Source: Bacteroides ihuae (GTDB taxonomy: Bacteria > Bacteroidota > Bacteroidia > Bacteroidales > Bacteroidaceae). From it: a stretch of 64,000 nt of DNA. The stretch lies in NCBI RefSeq assembly GCF_900104585.1, contig NZ_FNVX01000005.1, forward strand, positions 1,054,001-1,118,000, written 5' to 3'. Within the stretch, counting starts at the first letter, position 1, and every line of letters starts with the position of its first letter. The translations under genes were made by a program, and so were the position numbers. Positions 18,568-26,790 of the stretch are shown piece after piece. The notes under the pieces are model-generated. The model did no database searches. It was not told the origin of the DNA and worked only from the letters and a program-made list of their open reading frames with translations.

Positions 18568-18615
18568 TTAACGATCGTAAGCGAATAACCTGCGCTATTT
18601 GCCTACGATCGTTAA
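18568..18615. repeat. Inverted repeat of a self-palindromic ACGATCGT core upstream of mntH
   Basis: Arms 18568-18582 and 18601-18615 match at 14 of 15 positions (TTAACGATCGTAAGC versus its complement). Each arm itself contains the palindrome ACGATCGT. The 18-base spacer holds a further AGCG/CGCT pairing. No T-run on either side. Could be an operator for mntH or a terminator of the pheT-yebC-TSCPD unit. Confidence 0.5.
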
Positions 18616-18633
18616 GTGCTGATTACTAAAAAA

Positions 18634-18879
18634 TCAATATCCTATTTCATGAAGTGCCTTGCACAGTTGATCAGGACAAGAAGTAGATCGCGTTCCACAG
18701 CGAATACCTTCAAGTGTCTCAATGACCTTACTTACAGGCATATCTGCCACCAAACGGGAAATGCCTTGAAGATTACCATTGCAACCTCCCCAAAAGTATA
18801 CCTCTTTCAAAACACCCTCTTCAACGTCCAGTTCAATATTGGTGCTACAAGTACCTTTTGTTTTATAATTGTGTTTCAT
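18634..18879 (-). CDS. TSCPD domain-containing protein (TIGR03905 family)
   Basis: 81-aa protein carrying the TSCPD domain found at the end of B12-dependent ribonucleotide reductases, here as a stand-alone protein. Conserved parts: GTCSTNIELDVEEGVL, FWGGCNGNLQGIS, and the name motif in GTRSTSCPDQLCKAL. Cysteines suggest metal or redox chemistry; function is unknown. Its ATG overlaps the yebC stop by one base (TAATG), indicating translational coupling with yebC. Confidence 0.88.
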   Translation of the reverse strand: MKHNYKTKGTCSTNIELDVEEGVLKEVYFWGGCNGNLQGISRLVADMPVSKVIETLEGIRCGTRSTSCPDQLCKALHEIGY

Positions 18880-19610
18880 TATTCTTCGTCTAACTCCGGC
18901 TTCATATTAGTATATACATTCTGCACATCTTCATCATCTTCAAAGCGATCTACCATCTTTTCAATCGTAGCACGCTGTTCCGGAGTAAGTTCTTTTTCAT
19001 CCGTCGGTATGCGGGTAAATTCAGAGCTCTTAATTTCGTAGCTATTCTCTTCAAGATAGGTCTGAATGAGGTTGAAAGATTGAAACTCACCATAAAGTGT
19101 AATTTCTTCTCCATCGTCATCCACATCTTCGTCTACTCCGAACTCAATGAGTTCAAGAATAAGGTCTTCGACAGACATCCCCTCTTTTTTAGCAATGGTA
19201 AATACCGATTTGTGGCTGAACATAAAATCCAAGCTACCTGAAGTACCCAGCGTTCCACCAAGTTTATTGAAAATACTACGTACATTGGCTACCGTACGGG
19301 TAGTATTATCTGTTGCAGTCTCTACCAATACAGCAATGCCAAAAGGACCATAACCTTCATAGACCATTTCTTTATAGTCTTTTTGGTCTTTTCCCATTGC
19401 ATTTTTGATAGCACGTTCCACATTGTCTTTTGGCATATTTTCGCGCTTAGCATTGGCTATTACCGCTCTTAAATGAGGATTATTCTCTGCATCAGGTCCA
19501 CCGGCCTTTACTGCGATTGCAATTTGTTTACCTATTCTCGTGAATGTACGGGCCATATTGCCCCATCTCTTCATCTTTGTCGCTTTTCTATATTCAAACG
19601 CTCTTCCCAT
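18879..19610 (-). CDS. yebC: YebC/PmpR family (TACO1-like) translation or transcription regulator
   Basis: 243-aa cytoplasmic protein. N-terminal MGRAFEYRKATKMKRWGNMA is the Bacteroidetes version of the family start, followed by KAGGPDAENNPHLRAVIANAKRENMP and the acidic C-terminal domain. The family was first described as transcription factors (PmpR); recent work on relatives points to relief of proline-stalled ribosomes. The longer frame to 19634 would need a TTG start, so ATG 19610 is used. It lies 85 bp downstream of pheT on the same strand. Confidence 0.93.
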   Translation of the reverse strand: MGRAFEYRKATKMKRWGNMARTFTRIGKQIAIAVKAGGPDAENNPHLRAVIANAKRENMPKDNVERAIKNAMGKDQKDYKEMVYEGYGPFGIAVLVETATDNTTRTVANVRSIFNKLGGTLGTSGSLDFMFSHKSVFTIAKKEGMSVEDLILELIEFGVDEDVDDDGEEITLYGEFQSFNLIQTYLEENSYEIKSSEFTRIPTDEKELTPEQRATIEKMVDRFEDDEDVQNVYTNMKPELDEE

Positions 19611-19695
19611 TGGTTCTAATTTTGCTGACCTCAACTCCTATCACAGAAATAGAGATCAATTATTTTTATTAATTTATCTATCTTCTCAATGTATC

Positions 19696-22158
19696 CTACC
19701 TAAGCTTAGCACCTAGTTTGTCTTCCAGATTCTTCACCAGCTTCGACATCACTTTATCAATCGTCTTCTCATTCAATGTTTGAGTTTCATCTTGGAGCAA
19801 GAAGCTCACTGCATACGATTTCTTGCCGGATTCCAAGTTTTTACCTTCATAAACATCAAATAAAGAAACATCACGAAGTAGTTTTTTCTCTGTTTCATGA
19901 GCTATTTTATCAATCTCAGCAAACTGAATATTTCGATCGATGAGTAAAGCCAGATCTCGCTTCACTGCAGGAAACTTAGATAACTCCTGATAGCTTACTT
20001 TGACTGATTTAATGGCTTTCATCAACTCTTTCCAGTTGAGATCAGCGTAATAAACTTCATTGTCGATATCAAATGCTTTCAAAAGCTTCTTGGTCACCAC
20101 ACCAAAAGCAGCAAGTCTCTTTCCTCCCTTGGTATGTACAGAAAGCGCAGCGGCAAAAATATCATCGGTAAGATTGCCTATCACCAGATTTTGTAGATCT
20201 AGCCCGAGGCGTTGAAGAACATTTTCCACATACGCCTTTAGCTCGTACACAGAGCTGTCTTCGTCTGTATGAGCCCATGAATTGGATACTTTCTTACCAC
20301 TAATCCACAAACCTAAATGATAATCTTCATTATAAGCAGCCAACACCTTTTCAGGGTTCTTTTTATCGGCATTGAAGTAGTAACAATTACCGAATTCAAA
20401 GAACTTTAAATCGGCACTTCTGCGATTGGCATTATGAGCAATGCTCTCTAAACCACCAAATAGAAGCGTTTGACGCATGCAGTTCAGGTCGGCACTTAAA
20501 GGATTCATCAGCATAACCAAATTGGCCGAAGGGTATGTTTCTAAACCATCATAATAAGCAGCACGAGTTAATGAGTTATTCAATATTTCATTGAACCCAC
20601 ATCCAACAAGTTGCTCTGATACAAGGTTTTGAAGCTTATTCGATTTATCAGCTGCTCCTTTCGTGGTAAGGCTAGATTTCAATGTATTGGGTATTTCTAC
20701 ATTATTATATCCATAGATACGCAGAATATCTTCTATTACATCTACATCGCGCTGTACATCTACTCGATAAGGAGGAACAGCCAGCGTAAGTCCTTCAGTA
20801 GCCTCAGCCGTAATATTCATTTCCAAACTAGCAACAATACTCTTGATTGTCTCTACCGGAATTGTCTTTCCAATCAATGTGTTCACTTTCTCATAAGTAA
20901 TCCCCACAATAAAATTGTCAGCAGGAGCTGAACACACATCTTTGATGTCACATGATACAGTACCACCAGCCAATTCTTTTACCATCAAAGCAGCTAGCTT
21001 TAGACAGTAAAGAGTAGCATTAGGATCAATACCTCTTTCAAAACGGAAAGAAGCATCGGTATTCAATCCATGACGACGAGCAGTTTTACGCACCCACGTT
21101 GGATGAAAATAAGCACTTTCAAGGAATACATCGGTGGTCGTTTCAGTAGAACCGGAATCTAATCCACCAAATACACCGGCAATACACATCGCTTCTTCTT
21201 TGTTACAGATCATCAGATCACGGTCGGCCAACTTACGTTCTACCCCGTCAAGAGTAACAAAAGAAGTACCTTCGGGCATTGTCTTCACAACAACGCTACT
21301 CCCTTTCACCTTTGCAGCATCAAAGCAATGAAGAGGTTGACCGAAAGCATGTACAATATAATTAGTAATGTCTACTACATTATTTATAGGGCGGATGCCG
21401 ATGATGCGCAGTTTATCCTGCAACCATGCCGGACTTTCTTTCACCGTTACTCCTTTAACAGAAACGCCTGCATAACGGGGACATGCTTCGCTGTTCTCCA
21501 CCGTCACCTGAATATCCAGATCATGATTTTCAATGGCAAACGCATCTACCGAAGGGCGACTCAAAGACGTTTTGTATCCGTTTTGAAGCAGGTAAGCATA
21601 CAAGTCACGAGCTACACCATAGTGTGAACAAGCATCTGCACGGTTAGGGGTGATATCCACCTCAAGTACGTAGTCGCTCTTGATATTATAGTAATCTTTG
21701 GCTAATGTACCCGCTATGGCATCAGCAGGAAGAACAATTATACCTTCATGAGAAGTACCTATACCAATTTCATCTTCGGCGCAAATCATACCGATAGATT
21801 CTACACCGCGTATTTTTGATTTCTTAATCGTAAAGGAATCATCGCCATCATAAAGTTTTGCACCCAGAGTAGCCACAACTACTTTCTGCCCTGCAGCAAC
21901 ATTGGAAGCGCCACACACAATCTGTGTTGGTTCGCCATCACCCAAGTTAACGGTGGTAATGTGTAAATGGTCAGAATTGGGATGTTCGATGCATGTCAGC
22001 ACTTCGCCAATGACGAGTCCTTCGAGTCCGCCTTTAATGGTTTGAACCTCTTCCACACCACCTGTTTCCAATCCAATAGAAGTAAGCGCAGCCGCAACTT
22101 CGTCAGGGGTTAAGTCAAAGTCGACATACTCTTTCAGCCAATTATAAGAGATATTCAT
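19696..22158 (-). CDS. pheT: Phenylalanyl-tRNA synthetase beta subunit
   Basis: 820-aa beta chain of the alpha2-beta2 enzyme. Domains in order: N-terminal tRNA-binding OB fold (about 40-150, with HPNSDHLHITTVNLGDG), B3/B4 editing domain (about 210-390), B5 (about 405-475), the catalytic-like core, and the C-terminal ferredoxin-like anticodon domain (about 725-818, KFPAVKRDLALLID). pheS is not adjacent here. A TAAATTTG promoter box lies 35 bases upstream. Confidence 0.96.
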   Translation of the reverse strand: MNISYNWLKEYVDFDLTPDEVAAALTSIGLETGGVEEVQTIKGGLEGLVIGEVLTCIEHPNSDHLHITTVNLGDGEPTQIVCGASNVAAGQKVVVATLGAKLYDGDDSFTIKKSKIRGVESIGMICAEDEIGIGTSHEGIIVLPADAIAGTLAKDYYNIKSDYVLEVDITPNRADACSHYGVARDLYAYLLQNGYKTSLSRPSVDAFAIENHDLDIQVTVENSEACPRYAGVSVKGVTVKESPAWLQDKLRIIGIRPINNVVDITNYIVHAFGQPLHCFDAAKVKGSSVVVKTMPEGTSFVTLDGVERKLADRDLMICNKEEAMCIAGVFGGLDSGSTETTTDVFLESAYFHPTWVRKTARRHGLNTDASFRFERGIDPNATLYCLKLAALMVKELAGGTVSCDIKDVCSAPADNFIVGITYEKVNTLIGKTIPVETIKSIVASLEMNITAEATEGLTLAVPPYRVDVQRDVDVIEDILRIYGYNNVEIPNTLKSSLTTKGAADKSNKLQNLVSEQLVGCGFNEILNNSLTRAAYYDGLETYPSANLVMLMNPLSADLNCMRQTLLFGGLESIAHNANRRSADLKFFEFGNCYYFNADKKNPEKVLAAYNEDYHLGLWISGKKVSNSWAHTDEDSSVYELKAYVENVLQRLGLDLQNLVIGNLTDDIFAAALSVHTKGGKRLAAFGVVTKKLLKAFDIDNEVYYADLNWKELMKAIKSVKVSYQELSKFPAVKRDLALLIDRNIQFAEIDKIAHETEKKLLRDVSLFDVYEGKNLESGKKSYAVSFLLQDETQTLNEKTIDKVMSKLVKNLEDKLGAKLR

Positions 22159-22193
22159 ATCATTAAGATTTTATTGTTTTCAAAAACGACTTG

Positions 22194-22201
22194 CAAATTT
22201 A
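22194..22201 (-). promoter_or_regulatory. -7 box, pheT promoter
   Basis: Minus-strand TAAATTTG, 35 bases upstream of the pheT ATG; perfect TAnnTTTG match. Confidence 0.5.
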
Positions 22202-22345
22202 ATAAGTTTTTTCGGTTAGCTGGGAATATTAAGGCAGAAAAAACGACTATTTATTCATTTAAACGAATACTTTTAGTAAAAGAATCAGGCAAGAAATAGC
22301 GAATGTCAGAAGACTTAGCTGATTACATATCTTATCTTGTAGTAA

Positions 22346-22378
22346 GGCATTCAGTGCAAAAACAGAATGCCGACGTTT
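22346..22378 (+). terminator. Orphan plus-strand terminator-like hairpin
   Basis: GGCATTC/GAATGCC stem (22346-22352/22365-22371) followed by GACGTTTTT. Both flanking genes are on the minus strand, so nothing recognised ends here. Confidence 0.35.
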
Positions 22379-22479
22379 TTATTCAATAAACTTCTTCGTG
22401 GTAGCGTATCAAAAGAAAGCCTATTTCTTTATCTTATTTCTCTTATTATGTAAAGATAGTAGAAACGAAGAGATTCCCT

Positions 22480-22581
22480 CCTACAGGCTCTCTGAGAGGG
22501 GTAGGTTGATCTAGTTAATTCACCGCGGTGAACTAACTAGTTAACCGCGGTGAATTAACTAGATCAGCATGCTGAAGTTAT
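22480..22581. repeat. 102-bp element, copy A: CCTAC cap plus three 22-bp palindromic units
   Basis: Cap CCTAC (22480-22484) pairs with GTAGG (22501-22505) around a CTCTC/GAGAG hairpin. Units start at 22507, 22529 and 22551, exactly 22 bp apart, each beginning TGA; the element closes with TGAAGTTAT (22573-22581). Palindromes include TTCACCGCGGTGAA (22519-22532), TAACTAGTTA (22534-22543) and TCAGCATGCTGA (22564-22575). The first two units form 26-bp inverted arms (22507-22532/22541-22566) with one mismatch. Copy B is at 47568-47669. The 477-base gap around it holds nothing else I can name beyond the pheT promoter box and one hairpin. Confidence 0.75.
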
Positions 22582-22635
22582 GTCTTCAACAAGAGCAGTA
22601 TCTATTGTAAATAAAAGAAATTATTTCTTATCAAT

Positions 22636-23823
22636 TTAGCGACGAGACATACGTCTATACATAACCGAATATCCGGCAATCACAAAGAAGCAAATCAGAG
22701 GTATAATGAAACCAATGGCCATGTTATGTTCACCAATATAACCCATCAATACAGGGGCAACAGCACCACCGACAATGGACATGATAAGAAATGAAGAAGC
22801 CTTTTTGGTATGCCCGCCCAATTTCCTGATAGACAGAGCAAAGATAGTAGGAAACATGATTGACTCAAACAGGTAGCAAATGAACAATGCCGTAATAGAA
22901 AGCCATCCCAGACCAAAGATTACCAAAAACATACATAGCAAAGCACCTACAGAGAACCATATAAGTAAGCGTTCGGCTGGTAGGCGATTCATCAGCCAAC
23001 TACCCAGAAAACGACCAAACATAAATAATCCCATCCCACCAAACGAAAGCAGCATGGCAGCATCGCTATTGGTAAAACCTAAATTAGCTTCGGTTACATA
23101 GTTAATAAAGAAGCTATTGATGCCCGTTTGGGCTGCTACATAGCAAAACAAGGCAACTACCCCCCAAGTAAAATGAGTATAGCTCCAAAGACTCTTTTCC
23201 GCACCTTCTGTTTCATCGGGCAATTCTTCCTTCACTTCAGGCAGACGAATACGCATAAAGAAGATGGCAACAAAAACAACCAAGCATCCAACGATGATAT
23301 ATGGAACTGATATATCTCCACCATCGAAAAAGATCAAACCACCGACTAATGGACCCATTATCCAACCCAATCCATTGAAAGACTGTGCCAGGTTCAGTCT
23401 GCCTGCACCATATTCCGGTTCTCCCAGCACTGTGACATAAGGGTTGGCAGCCGTTTCAAGGCAAGTGAGTCCGCAACCGATAATAAACAGCGAGACCAGA
23501 AAGAATTCAAACGACATCATCTTGCTACCCGGTATAAACATGAAAGCGCCTACAGCATAGAGTAACAGCCCAAGTATTACCCCTTTGCGATAGCCATAGC
23601 GTTTGATAAATGCGCCTGCCGGCAGGGCCATCAAAAAATAACCACCATAGACCACAGCCTGTACCAAAGCCGATCGAGCCTTTGAAATGACCAATACTTC
23701 TTGAAAATGCTTATTCAGCACATCGAGAATACTATGGGCAAAGCCCCAGAGGAAGAAAAGAGAAGTGACCAGAATGAATGGCCAGAGGTAAGAAATACCT
23801 TCTTTTGTCTTTACTAATTTCAT
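22636..23823 (-). CDS. fucP: Sugar MFS transporter, L-fucose:H+ symporter FucP-like
   Basis: 395-aa transporter with 12 predicted membrane segments. FucP-subfamily landmarks: FFLWGFAHSILDVLNKHFQ in TM1, RYGYRKGVILGLLLYAVGAF after TM2, and the GCGLTCLETAANPYVTVLG motif of TM4. The gene lies immediately upstream of nothing but 70 bp downstream of fkp on the same strand, a pairing that strongly suggests free L-fucose import for the Fkp salvage pathway. Related NagP or glucose/galactose carriers share this fold, so specificity rests partly on context. Confidence 0.9.
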   Translation of the reverse strand: MKLVKTKEGISYLWPFILVTSLFFLWGFAHSILDVLNKHFQEVLVISKARSALVQAVVYGGYFLMALPAGAFIKRYGYRKGVILGLLLYAVGAFMFIPGSKMMSFEFFLVSLFIIGCGLTCLETAANPYVTVLGEPEYGAGRLNLAQSFNGLGWIMGPLVGGLIFFDGGDISVPYIIVGCLVVFVAIFFMRIRLPEVKEELPDETEGAEKSLWSYTHFTWGVVALFCYVAAQTGINSFFINYVTEANLGFTNSDAAMLLSFGGMGLFMFGRFLGSWLMNRLPAERLLIWFSVGALLCMFLVIFGLGWLSITALFICYLFESIMFPTIFALSIRKLGGHTKKASSFLIMSIVGGAVAPVLMGYIGEHNMAIGFIIPLICFFVIAGYSVMYRRMSRR

Positions 23824-23893
23824 TGTGTTTCTGATATCATTTTATGCCTGCGCAACGATTTAATTTATGCTTAGTCATCACTCATAATGGTTC

Positions 23894-26746
23894 TTATGAA
23901 CGAGATATTTGTAATCCTTTGTCCGATAGTGTCATCTCAACAAAACGAGCACGTGGATTGGGCGCATGTTCTGCCAGTATCTCACGAATGCATATGGCCG
24001 CTTGCAAATCTTTAGCTACCATATAAAGATAGCCACCACCACCCGCTCCAGGCAGTTTATAGCCTAACGTATAATCCTTTATCAAATTAATTATAGATTC
24101 CACAGCCGGTGGATTAGTACCGCAATCTAATGCCTTGTTCTGCTGCCACGATTTGCCTACCAAATGTCCATATTCTGCGAAGTTTCCTCGCTGAATGGCT
24201 TCACTCATATCCAAAGCATGAAATTTCATTTCGGATAGCAGATTAAGATGAGTAGATGAATTGAGAAACATGGAACTAACGATTTCACCTAGTATACCCT
24301 TTGCCGTGCGTGTGATACCTGTATAGTATAGTAAATGGCAGGCTTTATATTCCGGCTGATTGAAAAGATAATCGGGCAACCAGCGTACTAATGGGTCTTG
24401 TGAAAAGCCACTCTCGGTTTGCAATAACTTGATACCATGAAGCACACCACCATATTGATCTTGCCAACCACCGCCTGTTGTGAGTAATTGTTCGAGTACC
24501 AATGTGCGACGACATATTTCACACTTATCCCAAGCTAATCCGCAGAAGTCATTGATGGCACCCAACACAGTCGATGCGAGAATAGAACTGGTACCCAATC
24601 CTGAACCTGCCGGAATGGCCGCCAACAAGGTTACTTCAATACCCGCACCAAAATCTTTTAGTTGATCTCTCAGTGTAGCATATCTCTTTGCCGAAAAATC
24701 CGGTGAGAATCCCGCCAACACAAGTGCTGCTTTGGGAATAGAAAACGGAGAGCCAATCTTTTTATAATTTTGCAATTCCTCGTAGCTATCGACTACTTCC
24801 AGAGCACCCATATCTATAGAGCGAAGAACAATGTGAGGCTCTGCACAGGGTTTCACGTAGACTTGCAAAGGAGGCTGACCATTGAGCTCAATAGCCAAAT
24901 TGACCACATTGCCACCCGAATAAAGAGCATAAGGTGGAGTATCGGTCCATCCACCGGCTACATCAATGCGTACAGGACTACGCCCCCACACTATCTGATC
25001 GGGATAAACGCTCAAAGAAGGAATACTTTTCTTATCCTGTATTTCTCCTAGAAGGCCATCACGAAGCAATTCGAAAGCAGCTTGTTCTTCTGTTTTAGCT
25101 TCTAAGCCCTTTAGTTTAAGGATACGTGAGCGCAGCATATGGTTGTGTATTCTCGACATCAACAAAGCATCCTCAGGCAGTATGTCAGGTTCATCTACAT
25201 TCAATTGTACAAACTCTTCGGCGGCATTAGCTAGATCAAGCTGATAGAAAACACTTTTTTCATAATTGTTAGCAAGCGTCTGCCAATTCTCTTTACGAAA
25301 CTCTTCACGTTGTTTATATAATCTCTTCAGATTAGCTGAAGCTGATATTTCATCTGCTGATAATCTATTGACTTTCAACCATATATCTTTTCCTTCTTCA
25401 AGTGTAGGCTCGGAGATCATCCAACGGAGCACTTTGCCCAAATCGTCTACACTTGTCACAATAGGAAACAACGCAGCAGACTGAATATCAGTTGTATTAG
25501 CTCCTTTTAGGTCAGCTTGTGCCAGTCCTCTTTTTTCCATCCATTCACAAAATGGTATGCCCATAAAGCGAGTTACCACGCTAGCTAAATCTCCTCTAAA
25601 TACATCATCAATGCCATACGGACGAGCTATCCACTCTTTTTCTCCAACAGGCACTACATCTACGCATACACCATCTGGCAAAAGTAACGTCCAGTCGTTC
25701 AGCGGAACTCCGGTAATAATCTGCCTACTTCCCAGCAACCATTGCGAGCCAATAAAGCTATTTTCGATCCACATCTCAGCGTTTACCGGAGAAAGTGTAA
25801 CTCCCACAGAAGCATTTTGCACAAACATAGCCGGATTAGGCTTTATCCTGCGATGCATAATTTGTCGTTGATCATAGACCTTATTTTGTATAGCTACTGT
25901 AGATGAAATAAGCTCGCGACTTGTGCCATAATGATAGAATTCACCACCGGGCAAAGGCAGAATGGCAACCGATAGCTTGTTGATTTCTTCGTCTGCTAAC
26001 CGTGGATGGTTGCCTAATGAGAGTCCAAATTCTGAATATAAATCATAATAAGAAAGATCATTGGCGCTCTCTTTACGCGAGCGCTTCATAAGCAATTTTA
26101 TAGCTTTGTCACTCAATAACCAGATACCAACATCCATCAAAAAGAGATGTGTCCTAGAGAGGTTTCCGAGTTCAGCCAAAGAAGGCTTCTGGATCATAAA
26201 ATCAAGCTCGCCGGGATGATCTCTATCGGAAACATACACACCATGATGTGTTGCCAGAGAAGGATCTACCCAAAGACCATAACACACTACATCTGCTTCA
26301 GGAATCGTTTGCAAAGGTTTTTCCGAACGAATATAAACATCTCCACTAGCGATGAGCGTATGCAATGAATCGGGGGCAAGAGACATTATTTTCTCATACA
26401 GAGGCAGTTGCAACGAGAGAAGATTCTGCCCCAAGCGTTGCCCTCTTTCCCAGCGAAAAACAGGTATTGGCGTCAATATTTTCCCCGAAGGTGCATATCC
26501 GGGCAAACGTCTGCTTTGTCCGCCGGCATGCAACAATATGCGCTTTTCTTTCTCTAACCATTGACCAAACGAAATTTCATTATCGGTTTGCCTATGACAC
26601 TCTTCGAGCAGCCAAGCAGTGCCACTGCCGGAACCAAGCTTTGTTCCTATAGGATCTGAAGTACAAAACCAATCGGCAGACTGAGCACATTCTAATTCGT
26701 GAAAGCAAGTCACCAGATTGGGCGGTAAAGAAAGTAATTTGTGCAT
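23894..26746 (-). CDS. fkp: Bifunctional L-fucokinase/fucose-1-phosphate guanylyltransferase
   Basis: 950-aa fusion, the length known for Bacteroides fragilis Fkp (about 949). It converts L-fucose to fucose-1-phosphate and then GDP-fucose, which decorates capsule and glycoproteins. The N-terminal half carries the nucleotidyltransferase with LHAGGQSRRLPGYAPSGKI (about residues 71-89). The C-terminal GHMP kinase has RIDVAGGWTDTPPY and PAGSGLGTSSILAS, ending with KLPGAGGGGYLY. Chemistry therefore runs from the C-terminal to the N-terminal domain. fucP follows 70 bp downstream and dnaB precedes by 44 bp. Confidence 0.96.
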   Translation of the reverse strand: MHKLLSLPPNLVTCFHELECAQSADWFCTSDPIGTKLGSGSGTAWLLEECHRQTDNEISFGQWLEKEKRILLHAGGQSRRLPGYAPSGKILTPIPVFRWERGQRLGQNLLSLQLPLYEKIMSLAPDSLHTLIASGDVYIRSEKPLQTIPEADVVCYGLWVDPSLATHHGVYVSDRDHPGELDFMIQKPSLAELGNLSRTHLFLMDVGIWLLSDKAIKLLMKRSRKESANDLSYYDLYSEFGLSLGNHPRLADEEINKLSVAILPLPGGEFYHYGTSRELISSTVAIQNKVYDQRQIMHRRIKPNPAMFVQNASVGVTLSPVNAEMWIENSFIGSQWLLGSRQIITGVPLNDWTLLLPDGVCVDVVPVGEKEWIARPYGIDDVFRGDLASVVTRFMGIPFCEWMEKRGLAQADLKGANTTDIQSAALFPIVTSVDDLGKVLRWMISEPTLEEGKDIWLKVNRLSADEISASANLKRLYKQREEFRKENWQTLANNYEKSVFYQLDLANAAEEFVQLNVDEPDILPEDALLMSRIHNHMLRSRILKLKGLEAKTEEQAAFELLRDGLLGEIQDKKSIPSLSVYPDQIVWGRSPVRIDVAGGWTDTPPYALYSGGNVVNLAIELNGQPPLQVYVKPCAEPHIVLRSIDMGALEVVDSYEELQNYKKIGSPFSIPKAALVLAGFSPDFSAKRYATLRDQLKDFGAGIEVTLLAAIPAGSGLGTSSILASTVLGAINDFCGLAWDKCEICRRTLVLEQLLTTGGGWQDQYGGVLHGIKLLQTESGFSQDPLVRWLPDYLFNQPEYKACHLLYYTGITRTAKGILGEIVSSMFLNSSTHLNLLSEMKFHALDMSEAIQRGNFAEYGHLVGKSWQQNKALDCGTNPPAVESIINLIKDYTLGYKLPGAGGGGYLYMVAKDLQAAICIREILAEHAPNPRARFVEMTLSDKGLQISRS

Positions 26747-26790
26747 TTTTTCGTCTTTTAGTAGTACATTAGAAGTAAGAGAGATCTATT

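Noticed and set aside
22507..22581. 22-bp periodic repeats as a CRISPR array
   Set aside because: The units follow each other directly with no unique spacers, only three per copy, and there are no cas genes in the window.
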